From NCBI RefSeq assembly GCF_051014445.1, contig NC_135136.1:23082001-23146000 (forward strand): a stretch of DNA of 64,000 bases, read 5' to 3'. The notes below the pieces were generated by a model. It saw nothing but the letters and a program-made list of their open reading frames with translations. It was not told the DNA's origin and did not search any database. Below are positions 36,881-51,175 of this stretch, one piece after another; position 1 is the stretch's first letter, and every line of letters starts with the position of its first letter. The DNA is from Colletes latitarsis (lineage: Eukaryota; Arthropoda; Insecta; Hymenoptera; Colletidae). Both the position numbers and the translations under genes were made by a program.

Positions 36881-38339
36881 TCTGGGTTATGCCCGCATCT
36901 GGCTTATGATTTAGCCTTCTTCGCATACTTGTTGGCCAGATCCTGGGTATTTTCCGTGTTTGAATCACGTAGTAATGTGGTAACACACTGAAGCAGTCAA
37001 TTACCCCTGGTTTCGATCAATATTTCAGAGGATAACACCGGTTAGGTCTGGGTTAGGTCTGGGTTTTGCCCGCATCTGGCTCATGATTTTGTCTTCTTCG
37101 CATACTTGTTGGCCAGATCCTGTGTTTTTTCCGTGTTTGAATCACGTAGTAGGTGGTAACACACTGAAGCAGTCAATTAAACCGGGTTTCGATCAATATT
37201 TCAGAGGATAACACCGGTTAGGTCTGGGTTAGGTCTGGGAAATGCGCGCATCTGGCTTATACTTTCGCCTTTTTCGCATACTTGTTGGCCAGATCCTGGG
37301 TATTTTCCGTGTTTGAATCACGCAGTAATGTGGTAATACACTGAAGCAGTCAATTAAACCTGGTTTCGATCAATATTTCAGAGGATAACACCGGTTAGGT
37401 CTGGGTTAGGTCTGGGAAATGCGCGCATCTGGCTTATTCTTTCGCCTTTTTCGCATACTTGTTGGCCAGATCCTGGGTTTTTTTCGTGTTTGAATCACGT
37501 AGTAATGTGGTACCACACTGAGGCAGTCAATTAAACCTGGTTTCGATCAATATTTCAGAGGATAACACCGGTTAGGTCTGGGTTAGGTCCGGGTTATGCC
37601 CGCATCTGGCTCATGATTTTGCCTTCCTCGCATACTTGTTGGCCAGATCCTGGGTTTTTTTCGTGTTTGAATCACGTAGTAATGTGGTAACACACTGAAG
37701 CTGTCAATTAAACCTGGTTTCGATCAATATTTTAGAGGATAACACCGGTTAGGTCTGGGTTAGGTCTGGGTTATGCCCGGATCTGGCTCATGATTTTGCC
37801 TTCTTCGCATACTTGTTGGCCAGATCCTGGGTTTTTTCCGTGTTTAATCACGTAGTAATGTGGTAACACACTGAAGCAGTCAATTAAACCTGGTTTCGAT
37901 CAATATTTCAGAGGATAACACCGGTTAGGTCTGGGTTAGGTCTGGGAAATGCGCGCATCTGGCTTATACTTTCGCCTTCTTCACATACTTGTTGGCCAGA
38001 TCCTGGGTTTTTTTCGTGTTTGAATCACGTAGGAATGTGGTAACACACTGAAGCAGTCAATTAAACCTGGTTTCGATCAATATTTTAGAGGATAACACCG
38101 GTTAGGTCTGGGTTAGGTCCGGGATATGCCCACATCTGGCTCATGATTTTGCCTTCTTCGCATACTTATTGGCCAGATCCTGGGTTTTTTTCGTGTTTGA
38201 ATCACGTAGTAATGTGGTAACACACTGAAGCAGTCAATTAAACCTGGTTTCGATCAATATTTCAGAGGATAACACTGGTTAGGTCTGGCTTAGGTCTCGG
38301 AAATGCGCGCATCTGGCTTATACTTTCGCCTTCTTCACA

Positions 38340-40620
38340 TACTTGTTGGCCAGATCCTGGGTTTTTTTCGTGTTTGAATCACGTAGGAATGTGGTAACAC
38401 ACTGAAGCAGTTAATTAAACCTGGTTTCGATCAATATTTTAGAGGATAACACCGGTTAGGTCTGGGTTAGGTCCGGGATATGCCCACATCTGGCTCTTGA
38501 TTTTGCCTTCTTCGCATACTTGTTGGCCAGATCCTGGGTTTTTTTCGTGTTTGATCACGTAGTAATGTGGTAACACACTGAAGCAGTCAATAAAACCTGA
38601 TTTCGATCAATATTTTAGAGGATAACACCGGTTAGGTCTGGGTTAGGTCTGGGATTTGCGCGCATCTGGCTTATACTTTCGCCTTTTTCGCAAACTTGTT
38701 GGCCAGATCCTGGGTATTTTCCGTGTTTCAATCACGTAGTAATGTGGTAACACACTGAAGCAGTCAATTAAACCTGGTTTCGATCAATATTTCAGAGGAT
38801 AACATCGGTTAGGTCTGGGTTAGGTCTGGGAAATGCGCGCATCTTATACTTTCGCCTTCTTCGCATACTTGTTGGCCAGATCCTGGGTTTTTTTCGTGTT
38901 TGAATCACGTAGGAATGTGGTAACACACTGAAGCAGTCAATTAAACCTGGTTTCGATCAATATTTTAGAGGATAACACCGGTTAGGTCTGGGTTAGGTCC
39001 GAGATATGCCCGCATCTGGCTCATGATTTTGCCTTCTTCGCATACTTGTTGGCCTGATCCTGGGTTTTTTTCGTGTTTGAATCACGTAGTAATGTGGTAA
39101 CACACTGAAGCTGTCAATTAAACCTGGTTTCGATCAATATTTTAGAGGATAACCCCGGTTAGGTCTGGGTTAGGTCTGGGTTATGCCTGCATCTGGCTCA
39201 TGATTTTGCCTTCTTCGCATACATGTTGGCCAGATCCTGGGGTTTTTCCGTGTTTGATCACGTAGTAATGTGGTAGCACACTGAAGCAGTCAATTAAACC
39301 TGGTTTCGATCAATATTTCAGAGGATAACACCGGTTAGGTCTGGGTTAGGTCAGGGTTATGCCCGCATCTGGCTCATGATTTAGCCTTCTTCGCATACTT
39401 GTTGGCCAGATCCTGTGTTTTTTCCGTGTCTGATCACGTAGTAATGTGGTAGCACACTGAAGCAGTCAATAAAACCTGGTTTCGATCAATATTTTAGAGG
39501 ATAACACCGGTTAGGTCTGGGTTAGGTCTGGGATTTGCGCGCACCTGGCTTATACTTTCGCCTTTTTCGCATACTTGTTGGCCAGATCCTGGGTATTTTC
39601 CGTGTTTGAATCACGTAGTAATGTGGTAATACACTGAAGCAGTCAATTAAACCTGGTTACGATCAATATTTTAGAGGATAACACCGGTTAGGTCTGGGTT
39701 AGGTCTGGGTTATGCCCGCATCTGGCTCATGATTTTGGCTTCTTCGCATACTTGTTGGCCAGATCCTGGGTTTTTTCCGTGTTTGAATCACGTAGTGATA
39801 TGGTAACACACTGAAGCAGTCAATTAAACCTGGTTTCGATCAATATTTCAGAGGATAACACCGGTTAGGTCTGGGTTAGGTCTGGGAAATGCGCGCATCA
39901 GGCTTATTCTTTCGCCTTGCTCGCATACTTGTTGGCCAGATCCTGGGTTTTTTTCGTGTTTGAATCACGTAGGAATGTGGTAACACACTGAAGCAGTCAA
40001 TTAAACGTGGTTTCGATCAATATTTTAGAGGATAACACCGGTTAGGTCTGGGTTAGGTCTGGGATTTGCGCGCACATGGCTTATACTTTCGCCTTCTTCA
40101 CATACTTCTTGGCCAGATCCTGGGTTTTTTTCGTGTTTGAATCACGTAGGAATGTGGTAACACACTGAAGCAGTTAATTAAACCTGGTTTCGATCAATAT
40201 TTTAGAGGATAACACCGGTTAGGTCTGGGTTAGGTTCGGGATATGCCCACATCTGGCTCTTGATTTTGCCTTCTTCGCATACTTGTTGGCCAGATCCTGG
40301 GTTTTTTTCGTGTTTGATCACGTAGTAATGTGGTAACACACTGAAGCAGTCAATAAAACCTGATTTCGATCAATATTTTAGAGGATAACACCGGTTAGGT
40401 CTGGGTTAGGTCTGGGATTTGCGCGCATCTGGCTTATACTTTCGCCTTTTTCGCAAACTTGTTGGCCAGATCCTGGGTATTTTCCGTGTTTCAATCACGT
40501 AGTAATGTGGTAACACACTGAAGCAGTCAATTAAACCTGGTTTCGATCAATATTTCAGAGGATAACACCGGTTAGGTCTGGGTTAGGTCTGGGAAATGCG
40601 CGCATCTTATACTTTCGCCT
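38340..40620 (+). repeat. Ten-monomer spaced repeat, shift 1,763 bp
   Basis: The segment about 38,340-38,857 recurs at about 40,103-40,620. Shared markers are GTTAATTAAACC, TATGCCCACATCTGGCTCTTG (CTCTTGA at 38,494 and 40,257), CCTGATTTCG and CATCTTATAC (38,840 and 40,603). The first copy continues with GTCCGAGATATG; the second skips two monomers and joins sequence like 39,080. Block edges are approximate. Confidence 0.7.
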
Positions 40621-43600
40621 TCTTCGCATATTTGTTGGCCAGATCCTGGGTTTTTTTCGTGTTTGAATCACGTAGTAATGTGGTAACACACTGAAGCTGT
40701 CAATTAAACCTGGTTTCGATCAATATTTTAGAGGATAACACCGGTTAGGTCTGGGTTAGGTCTGGGTTATGCCCGCATCTGGCTCATGATTTTGCCTTCT
40801 TCGCATACTTGTTGGCCAGATCCTGGGTTTTTTCCGTGTTTGATCACGTAGTAATGTGGTAGCACACTGAAGCAGTCAATTAAACCTGGTTTCGATCAAT
40901 ATTTCAGAGGATAACACCGGTTAGGTCTGGGTTAGGTCTGCGTTATGCCCGCATCTGGCTCATGATTTAGCCTTCTTCGCATACTTGTTGGCCAGATCCT
41001 GGGTATTTTCCGTGTTTGAATCACGTAGGAATGTGGTAACACACTGAAGCAGTCAATTAAACCTGGTTACGATCAATATTTTAGAGGATAACACCGGTTA
41101 GGTCTGGGTTAGGTCTGAGTTATGCCCGCATCTGGCTCATGATTTTGGCTTCTTCGCATACTTGTTGGCCAGATCCTGGGATTTTTCCGTGTTTGAATCA
41201 CGTAGTGATATGGTAACACACTGAAGCAGTCAATTAAACCTGGTTTCGATCAATATTTCAGAGGATAACATCGGTTAGGTCTGGGTTAGGTCTGGGAAAT
41301 GCGCGCATCTTATACTTTCGCCTTCTTCGCATACTTGTTGGCCAGATCCTGGGTTTTTTTCGTGTTTGAATCACGTAGGAATGTGGTAACACACTGAAGC
41401 AGTCAATTAAACCTGGTTTCGACCAATATTTTAGAGGATAACACCGGTTAGGTCTGGGTTAGGTCTGGGATTTGCGCGCAACTGGCTTATACTTTCGCCT
41501 TTTTCGCATACTTTTTGGCCAGATCCTAGGTATTTTCCGTGTTTGAATCACGTAATAATGTGGTAATACACTGAAGCAGTCAATTAAACCTGGTTTCGAT
41601 CAATATTTCAGAGGATAACACCGGTTAGGTCTGGGTTAGGTCCGGGATATGCCCGCATCTGGCTCATGATTTTGCCTTCTTCGCATACTTGTTGGCCAGA
41701 TCCTGGGTTTTTTTCGTGTTTGAATCACGTAGTAATGTGGTACCACACTGAGGCAGTCAATTAAACCTGGTTTCGATCAATATTTCCGAGGATAACACCG
41801 GTTAGGTCTGGGTTAGGTCTGGGATATGCGCGCATCTGGCTTATACTTTCGCCTTTTTCGCATACTTGTTGGCCAGATCCTGGGTTTTGTTCGTGTTTGA
41901 ATCACGTAGGAATGTGGTAACACACTGATTCAGTTAATTAAACCTGGTTACGATCAATATTTTAGAGGATAACACCGGTAAGGTTTGGGTTAGGTCTGGG
42001 TTATGCCCGCATCTGGCTCATGATTTTGTCTTCTTCGCATACTTGTTGGCCAGATCCTGGGTTTTTTTCGTGTTTGAATCACGTAGGAATGTGGTAACAC
42101 ACTGAAGCAGTCAATTAAACCTGGTTTCGATCAATATTTTAGAGGATAACACCTGTTAGGTCTGGGTTAGGTCTGGGTTATGCCCGCATCTGGCTCATGA
42201 TTTTGCCTTCTTCGCATACTTGTTGGCCAGATCCTGGGTTTTTTTCGTGTTTGAATCACGTAGGAATGTGGTAACACACTGAAGCAGTCAATTAAACCTG
42301 GTTTCGAACAATATTTCAGAGGATAACACCGGTTAGGTCTGGGTTAGGTCAGGGATATGCGCGCATCTGGCTTATACTTTCACCTTTTTCGCATACTTGT
42401 TGGCCAGATCCTGGGTTTTTTTCGTGTTTGAATCACGTAGGAATGTGGTAACACACTGAAGCAGTCAATAAAACCTGGTTTCGATCAATATTTTAGAGGA
42501 TAACACCGGTTAGGTCTGGGTTAGGTCTGGGATATGCGCGCATCTGGCTTATACTTTCACCATTTCGCATACTTGTTGGCCAGATCCTGGGTATTTTTCG
42601 TGTTTGAATCACGTAGGAATGTGGTAACACACTGAAGCAGTCAATTAAACCTGGTTTCGATCAATATTTTAGAGGATAACACCGGTTAGGTCTGGGTTAG
42701 GTCTGGGTTATGCCCGCATCTGGCTCATGATTTTGCCTTCATCGCATACTTGTTGGCCAGATCCTGGGTTATTTCCGTGTTTGAATCACGTAGTAATGTG
42801 GTAACACACTGAAGCAGTCAATTAAACCTGGTTTCGATCAATATTTCAGAGGATAACACCGGTTAGGTCTGGGTTAGGTCTGGGAAATGCGCGCATCTTA
42901 TACTTTCGCCTTCTTCGCATACTTGTTGGCCAGATCCTGGGTTTTTTTCGTGTTTGAATCACGTAGGAATGTGGTAACACACTGAAGCAGTCAATTAAAC
43001 CTGGTTTCGATCAATATTTTAGAGGATAACACCGGTTTGGTCTGGGTTAGGTCCGAGATATGCCCGCATCTGGCTCATGATTTTGCCTTCTTCGCATACT
43101 TGTTGGCCAGATCCTGGGTATTTTCCGTGTTTGAATCACGTAGTAATGTGGTAACACACTGAAGCAGTCAATTAAACCTGGTTTGGATCAATATTTCAGA
43201 GGATAACACCGGTTAGGTCTGGGTTAGGTCTGGGTTTTGCCCGCATCTGGCTCATGATTTTGTCTTCTTCGCATACTTGTTGGCCAGATCCTGTGTTTTT
43301 TCCGTGTTTGATCACGTAGTAATGTGGTAGCACACTGAAGCAGTCAATAAAACCTGGTTTCGATCAATATTTTAGAGGATAACACCGGTTAGGTCTGGGT
43401 TAGGTCTGGGATTTGCGCGCACCTGGCTTATACTTTCGCCTTCTTCGCATACTTGTTGGCCAGATCCTGGGTTTTTTTCGTGTTTGAATCACGTAGTAAT
43501 GTGGCACCACACTGAGGCAGTCAATTAAACCTGGTTTCGATCAATATTTCAGAGGATAACACCGGTTAGGTCTGGGTTAGGTCTGGGATATGCGCGCATC

Positions 43601-44283
43601 TGGCTTATACTTTCGCCTTTTTCGCATACTTGTTGGCCAGATCCTGGGTTTTTTTCGTGTTTGAATCACGTAGGAATGTGGTAACACACTGAAGCAGTCA
43701 ATTAAACCTGGTTACGATCAATATTTTAGAGGATAACACCGGTTAGGTCTGGGTTAGGTCTGGGTTATGCCCGCATCTGGCTCATGATTTTGCCTTCTTC
43801 GCATACTTGTTGGCTAGATCCTGGGTTTTTTCCGTGTTTGAATCACGTAGTGATATGGTAACACACTGAAGCAGTCAATTAAACCTGGTGCGATCAATAT
43901 TTCAGAGGATAACACCGGTTAGGTCTGGGTTAGGTCTGGGAAATGCGCGCATCAGGCTTATTCTTTCGCCTTCCTCGCATACTTGTTGGCCAGATCCTGG
44001 GTTTTTTTCGTGTTTGAATCACGTAGGAATATGGTAACACACTGAAGCAGTCAATTAAACCTGGTTTCGATCAATATTTTAGAGGATAACACCAGTTAGG
44101 TCTGGGTTAGGTCTGGGATTTGCGCGCACCTGGCTTATACTTTCGCCTTTTTCGCATACTTGTTGGCCAGATCCTAGGTATTTTCCGTGTTTGAATCACG
44201 TAGTAATGTGGTAATGCACTGAAGCAGTCAATTAAACCTGGTTTCGATCAATATTTCAGAGGATAACACCGGTTAGGTCTGGG

Positions 44284-44991
44284 TTAGGTCCGGGATATGC
44301 CCGCATCTGGCTCATGATTTTGCCTTCTTCGCATACTTGTTGGCCAGATCCTGGGTTTTTTTCGTGTTTGAATCACGTAGTAATGTGGTACCACACTGAG
44401 GCAGTCAATTAAACCTGGTTTCGATCAATATTTCCGAGGATAACACCGGTTAGGTCTGGGTTAGGTCTGGGATATGCGCGCATCTGGCTTATACTTTCGC
44501 CTTTTTCGCATACTTGTTGGCCAGATCCTGGGTTTTTTTCGTGTTTGAATCACGTAGGAATGTGGTAACACACTGAAGCAGTTAATTAAACCTGGTTACG
44601 ATCAATATTTTAGAGGATAACACCGGTTAGGTCTGGGTTAGGTCCGGGATATGCCCGCATCTGGCTCATGATTTTGCCTTCTTCGCATACTTGTTGGCCA
44701 GATCCTGGGTTTTTTTCGTGTTTGAATCACGTAGTAATGTGGTACCACACTGAGGCAGTCAATTAAACCTGGTTTCGATCAATATTTCCGAGGATAACAC
44801 CGGTTAGGTCTGGGTTAGGTCTGGGATATGCGCGCATCTGGCTTATACTTTCGCCTTTTTCGCATACTTGTTGGCCAGATCCTGGGTTTTTTTCGTGTTT
44901 GAATCACGTAGGAATGTGGTAACACACTGAAGCAGTTAATTAAACCTGGTTACGATCAATATTTTAGAGGATAACACCGGTTAGGTCTGGG
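44284..44991 (+). repeat. Two-monomer tandem duplication, period 354 bp
   Basis: The pair GTGGTACCACACTGAGG with TTTCCGAGG, then GATATGCGCGC with GTTAATTAAACCTGGTTACG, occurs twice: CCGAGG is at 44,434 and 44,788. The paralogous place has it once (CCGAGG at 56,270), which accounts exactly for the change of shift from 11,826 to 11,472 bp. Confidence 0.85.
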
Positions 44992-47179
44992 TTAGGTCTG
45001 GGTTATGCCCGCATCTGGCTCATGATTTTGCCTTCTTCGCATACTTGTTGGCCAGATCCTGGGTTTTTTTCGTGTTTGAATCACGTAGGTATGTGGTAAC
45101 ACACTGAAGCAGACAATTAAACCTTGTTTCGATCAATATTTTAGAGGATAACACCGGTTAGGTCTGGGTTAGGTCTGGGTTATGCCCGCATCTGGCTCAT
45201 GATTTTGCCTTCTTCGCATACTTGTTGGCCAGATCTTGGGTTTTTTTCGTGTTTGAATCACGTAGTAATGTGGTAACACACTGAAGCAGTCAATTAAACC
45301 TGGTTTCGATCAATATTTTAGAGGATAACACAGGTTAGGTCTGGGTTAGGTCTGGGTTATGCCCGCATCTGGCTCATGATTTTGCCTTCATCGCATACTT
45401 GTTGGCCAGATCCTGGGTTTTTTACGTGTTTGAATCACGTAGTAATGTGGTAACACACTGAAGCAGTCAATTAAACCTGGTTTCGATCAATATTTCAGAG
45501 GATAACACCGGTTAGGTCTGGGTTAGGTCTGGCAAATGCGCGCATCTGGCTTATTCTTTCGCCTTCTTCGCATACTTGCTGGCCAGATCCTGGGTTTTTT
45601 CGTGTTTGAATCACGTAGGAATGTGGTAACACACTGAAGCAGTCAATTAAACCTGGTTTCGATCAATATTTCAGAGGATAACACCGGTTAGGTCTGGGTT
45701 AGGTCAGGGATATGCGCGCATCTGGCTTATACTTTCACCTTTTTCGCATACTTGTTGGCCAGATCCTGGGTTTTTTTCGTGTTTGAATCACGTAGGAATG
45801 TGGTAACACACTGAAGCAGTCAATTAAACCTGGTTTCGATCAATATTTTAGAGGATAACACCGGTTAGGTCTGGGTTAGGTCCGGGATATGCCCGCATCT
45901 GGCTCATGATTTTGCCTTCTTCGCATACTTGTTGGCCAGATCCTGGGTTTTTTTCGTGTTTGAATCACGTAGTAATGTGGTAACACACTGAAGCTGTCAA
46001 TTAAACCTGGTTTCGATCAATATTTTAGAGGATAACACCGGTTAGGTCTGGGTTAGGTCTGGGTTATGCCCTCATCTGGCTCATGATTTTGCCTTCTTCG
46101 CATACTTGTTGGCCAGATCCTGGGTTTTTTCCGTGTTTGATAACGTAGTAATGTGGTAGCACACTGAAGCAGTCAATTAAACCTGGTTTCGATCAATATT
46201 TCAGAGTATAACACCGGTTAGGTCTGGGTTAGGTCTGGGTTATGCACGCATCTGGCTCATGATTTAGCCTTCTTCGCATACTTGTTGGCCAGATCCTGGG
46301 TATTTTCCGTGTTTGAATCACGTTGTGATGTGGTAACACACTGAAGCAGTCAATTACCCCTGGTTTCGATCAATATTTCAGAGGATAACACCGGTTAGGT
46401 CTGGGTTAGGTCTGGGTTTTGCCCGCATCTGGCTCATGATTTTGTCTTCTTCGCATACTTGTTGGCCAGATCCTGGGTTTTTTTCGTGTTTGATCACGTG
46501 GTAATGTGGTAGCACACTGAAGCAGTCAATAAAACCTGGTTTCGATCAATATTTTGGAGGATAACACCGGTTAGGTCTGGGTTAGGTCTGGGTTATGCCC
46601 GCATCTGGCTCATGATTTTGCCTTCATCGCATACTTGTTGGCCAGATCCTGGGTTTTTTCCGTGTTTGAATCACGTAGTAATGTGGTAACACACTGAAGC
46701 AGTCAATTAAACCTGGTTTCGATCAATATATCAGAGGATAACACCGGTTAGGTCTGGCTTAGGTCTGGGAAATGCGCGCATCTGGCTTATACTTTCGCCT
46801 TCTTCACATACTTGTTGGCCAGATCCTGGGTATTTTCCGTGTTTCAATCACGTAGTAATGTGGTAACACACTGAAGCAGTCAATTAAACCTGGTTTCGAT
46901 CAATATTTCAGAGGATAACACCGGTTAGGTCTGGGTTAGGTCTGGGAAATGCGCGCATCTTATACTTTCGCCTTCTTCGCATACTTGTTGGCCAGATCCT
47001 GGGTTTTTTTCGTGTTTGAATCACGTAGGAATGTGGTAACACACTGAAGCAGTCAATTAAGCCTGGTTTCGATCAATATTTTAGAGGATAACACCGGTTA
47101 GGTCTGGGTTAGGTCCGAGATATGCCCGCATCTGGCTCATGATTTTGCCTTCTTCGCATACTTGTTGGCCAGATCCTGG

Positions 47180-48239
47180 GTTTTTTTCGTGTTTGAATCA
47201 CGTAGTAATGTGGTAACACACTGAAGCTGTCAATTAAACCTGGTTTCGATCAATATTTTAGAGGATAACACCGGTTAGGTCTGGGTTAGGTCTGGGTTAT
47301 GCCCGCATCTGGCTCATGATTTTGCCTTCTTCGCATACTTGTTGGCCAGATCCTGGGTTTTTTCCGTGTTTGATCACGTAGTAATGTGGTAGCACACTGA
47401 AGCAGTCAATTAAACCTGGTTTCGATCAATATTTCAGAGGATAACACCGGTTAGGTCTGGGTTAGGTCTGGGTTATGCCCGCATCTGGCTCATGATTTAG
47501 CCTTCTTCGCATACTTGTTGGCCAGATCCTGGGTATTTTCCGTGTTTGAATCACGTAGTAATGTGGTAACACACTGAAGCAGTCAATTAAACCTGGTTTG
47601 GATCAATATTTCAGAGGATAACACCGGTTAGGTCTGGGTTAGGTCTGGGTTTTGCCCGCATCTGGCTCATGATTTAGCCTTCTTCGCATACTTGTTGGCC
47701 AGATCCTGGGTATTTTCCGTGTTTGAATCACGTAGTAATGTGGTAACACACTGAAGCAGTCAATTAAACCTGGTTTGGATCAATATTTCAGAGGATAACA
47801 CCGGTTAGGTCTGGGTTAGGTCTGGGTTATGCCCGCATCTGGCTCATGATTTTGCCTTCTTCGCATACTTGTTGGCCAGATCCTGGGTTTTTTCCGTGTT
47901 TGACCACGTAGTAATGTGGTACCACACTGAGGCAGTCAATTAAACCTGGTTTCGATCAATATTTCAGAGGATAACACCGGTTAGGTCTGGGTTAGGTCTG
48001 GGTTTTGCCCGCATCTGGCTCATGATTTAGCCTTCTTCGCATACTTGTTGGCCAGATCCTGGGTATTTTCCGTGTTTGAATCACGTAGTAATGTGGTAAC
48101 ACACTGAAGCAGTCAATTAAACCTGGTTTGGATCAATATTTCAGAGGATAACACCGGTTAGGTCTGGGTTAGGTCTGGGATTTGCGCGCACCTGGCTTAT
48201 ACTTTCGCCCTCTTCGCATACTTGTTGGCCAGATCCTGG
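47180..48239 (+). repeat. Six-monomer unit, copy 1 of a tandem pair (1,060 bp)
   Basis: The unit runs from one GTTTTTTTCGTG to the one six monomers on. Monomer series: GAAGCTGTC; GTTTGATCACG with GTAGCAC; GATTTAGCC with TTTGGATC; GGGTTTTGCCCG with TTTGGATC; GTTTGACCACG with GTACCACACTGAGG (GACC at 47,902); TTTGGATC with GGATTTGCGCGCACC. A private change is CGCCCTCTTCGC near 48,206. The same unit occurs once at 59,365-60,424. Confidence 0.85.
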
Positions 48240-49299
48240 GTTTTTTTCGTGTTTGAATCACGTAGTAATGTGGTAACACACTGAAGCTGTCAATTAAACC
48301 TGGTTTCGATCAATATTTTAGAGGATAACACAGGTTAGGTCTGGGTTAGGTCTGGGTTATGCCCGCATCTGGCTCATGATTTTGCCTTCTTCGCATACTT
48401 GTTGGCCAGATCCTGGGTTTTTTCCGTGTTTGATCACGTAGTAATGTGGTAGCACACTGAAGCAGTCAATTAAACCTGGTTTCGATCAATATTTCAGAGG
48501 ATAACACCGGTTAGGTCTGGGTTAGGTCTGGGTTATGCCCGCATCTGGCTCATGATTTAGCCTTCTTCGCATACTTGTTGGCCAGATCCTGGGTATTTTC
48601 CGTGTTTGAATCACGTAGTAATGTGGTAACACACTGAAGCAGTCAATTAAACCTGGTTTGGATCAATATTTCAGAGGATAACACCGGTTAGGTCTGGGTT
48701 AGGTCTGGGTTTTGCCCGCATCTGGCTCATGATTTAGCCTTCTTCGCATACTTGTTGGCCAGATCCTGGGTATTTTCCGTGTTTGAATCACGTAGTAATG
48801 TGGTAACACACTGAAGCAGTCAATTAAACCTGGTTTGGATCAATATTTCAGAGGATAACACCGGTTAGGTCTGGGTTAGGTCTGGGTTATGCCCGCATCT
48901 GGCTCATGATTTTGCCTTCTTCGCATACTTGTTGGCCAGATCCTGGGTTTTTTCCGTGTTTGACCACGTAGTAATGTGGTACCACACTGAGGCAGTCAAT
49001 TAAACCTGGTTTCGATCAATATTTCAGAGGATAACACCGGTTAGGTCTGGGTTAGGTCTGGGTTTTGCCCGCATCTGGCTCATGATTTAGCCTTCTTCGC
49101 ATACTTGTTGGCCAGATCCTGGGTATTTTCCGTGTTTGAATCACGTAGTAATGTGGTAACACACTGAAGCAGTCAATTAAACCTGGTTTGGATCAATATT
49201 TCAGAGGATAACACCGGTTAGGTCTGGGTTAGGTCTGGGATTTGCGCGCACCTGGCTTATACTTTCGCCTTCTTCGCATACTTGTTGGCCAGATCCTGG
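48240..49299 (+). repeat. Six-monomer unit, copy 2 of a tandem pair (1,060 bp)
   Basis: It is the same six-monomer series, exactly 1,060 bp after copy 1 (GACC at 48,962). It differs by ACACAGGTTAGG near 48,328 and CGCCTTCTTCGC near 49,266. The final part of the unit reappears at about 50.7-51.6 kb, again with the GTTTGACCACG monomer (51,251). Confidence 0.85.
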
Positions 49300-49429
49300 G
49301 TTTTTTTCGTGTTTGAATCACGTAGTAATGTGGTAACACACTGAAGCAGTCAATTAAGCCTGGTTTCGATCAATATTTTAGAGGATAACACCGGTTAGGT
49401 CTGGGTTAGGTCTGGGTTATGCCCGCATC

Positions 49430-50640
49430 TGGCTCATGATTTTGCCTTCTTCGCATACTTGTTGGCCAGATCCTGGGTATTTTCCGTGTTTGAATCACGT
49501 AGTAATGTGGTAACACACTGAAGCAGTCAATTAAACCAGGTTTGGATCAATATTTCAGAGGATAACACCGGTTAGGTCTGGGTTAGGTCTGGGTTTTGCC
49601 CGCATCTGGCTCATGATTTAGCCTTCCTCGCATACTTGTTGGCCAGATCCTGGATATTTTCCGTGTTTGAATCACGTAGTAATGTGGTAACACACTGAAG
49701 CAGTCAATTAAACCTGGTTTGGATCAATATTTCAGAGGATAACACCGGTTAGGTCTGGGTTAGGTTTGGGTTTTGCCCGCATCTGGCTCATGATTTTGTC
49801 TTCTTCGCATACTTGTTGGCCAGATCCTGGGTTTTTTCCGTGTTTGAATCACGTAGTAATGTGGCACCACACTGAGGCAGTCAATTAAACCTGGTTTCGA
49901 TCAATATTTCAGAGGATAACACCGCTTAGGTCTGGGTTAGGTCTGGGATATGCGCGCATCTGGCTTATACTTTCGCCTTTTTCGCATACTTGTTGGCCAG
50001 ATCCTGGGTTTTTTTCGTGTTTGAATCACGTAGGAATGTGGTAACACACTGAAGCAGTCAATTAAACCTGGTTACGATCAATATTTTAGAGGATAACACC
50101 GGTTAGGTCTGGGTTAGGTCTGGGTTATGCCCGCATCTGGCTCATGATTTTGCCTTCTTCGCATACTTGTTGGCCAGATCCTGGGTTTTTTCCGTGTTTG
50201 AATCACGTAGTGATATGGTAACACACTGAAGCAGTCAATTAAACCTGGTTTCGATCAATATTTCAGAGGATAACACCGGTTAGGTCTGGGTTAGGTTTGG
50301 GAAATGCGCGCATCAGGCTTATTCTTTCGCCTTCCTCGCATACTTGTTGGCCAGATCCTGGGTTTTTTTCGTGTTTGAATCACGTAGGAATGTGGTAACA
50401 CACTGAAGCAGTCAATTAAACCTGGTTTCGATCAATATTTTAGAGGATAACACCGGTTAGGTCTGGGTTAGGTCTGGGATTTGCGCGCACCTGGCTTATA
50501 CTTTCGCCTTTTTCGCATACTTGTTGGCCAGATCCTAGGTATTTTCCGTGTTTGAATCACGTAGTAATGTGGTAATACACTGAAGCAGTCAATTAAACCT
50601 GGTTTCGATCAATATTTCAGAGGATAACACCGGTTAGGTC
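49430..50640 (+). repeat. Block repeated at about 52,250-53,640 (shift 2,819-2,995 bp)
   Basis: TTAAACCAGGTTTGG is at 49,531 and 52,350 (16 monomers). GTGGCACCACACTGAGG, CTGGTTACG, GTGATATGG and TTAGGTTTGG (50,291 and 53,286) follow in the same order, the later markers one monomer further apart (17). The extra monomer on the right carries CCTGTGTTTTTTCC and GTTTGACCACG. Confidence 0.72.
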
Positions 50641-51164
50641 TGGGTTAGGTCTGGGTTTTGCCCGCATCTGGCTCATGATTTAGCCTTCTTCGCATACTTG
50701 TTGGCCAGATCCTGGGTATTTTCCGTGTTTGAATCACGTAGTAATGTGGTAACACACTGAAGCAGTCAATTAAACCTGGTTTGGATCAATATTTCAGAGG
50801 ATAACACCGGTTAGGTCTGGGTTAGGTCTGGGTTATGCCCGCATCTGGCTCATGATTTTGCCTTCTTCGCATACTTGTTGGCCAGATCCTGGGTATTTTC
50901 CGTGTTTGAATCACGTAGTAATGTGGTAACACACTGAAGCAGTCAATTAAACCTGGTTTGGATCAATATTTCAGAGGATAACACCGGTTAGGTCTGGGTT
51001 AGGTCTGGGTTTTGCCCGCATCTGGCTCATGATTTAGCCTTCTTCGCATACTTGTTGGCCAGATCCTGGGTATTTTCCGTGTTTGAATCACGTAGTAATG
51101 TGGTAACACACTGAAGCAGTCAATTAAACCTGGTTTGGATCAATATTTCAGAGGATAACACCGG

Positions 51165-51175
51165 TTAGGTCTGGG
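51165..51175 (+). repeat. Single TTAGGTCTGGG: 11-bp contraction of the usual pair
   Basis: CACCGG is followed by one TTAGGTCTGGG and then directly by TTATGCCCGC, so exactly one 11-mer is missing. The corresponding monomers near 47,810, 48,870 and 59,990 have two. Loss of one complete repeat unit is what replication slippage or intrastrand pairing between the two 11-mers would give. Confidence 0.85.
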
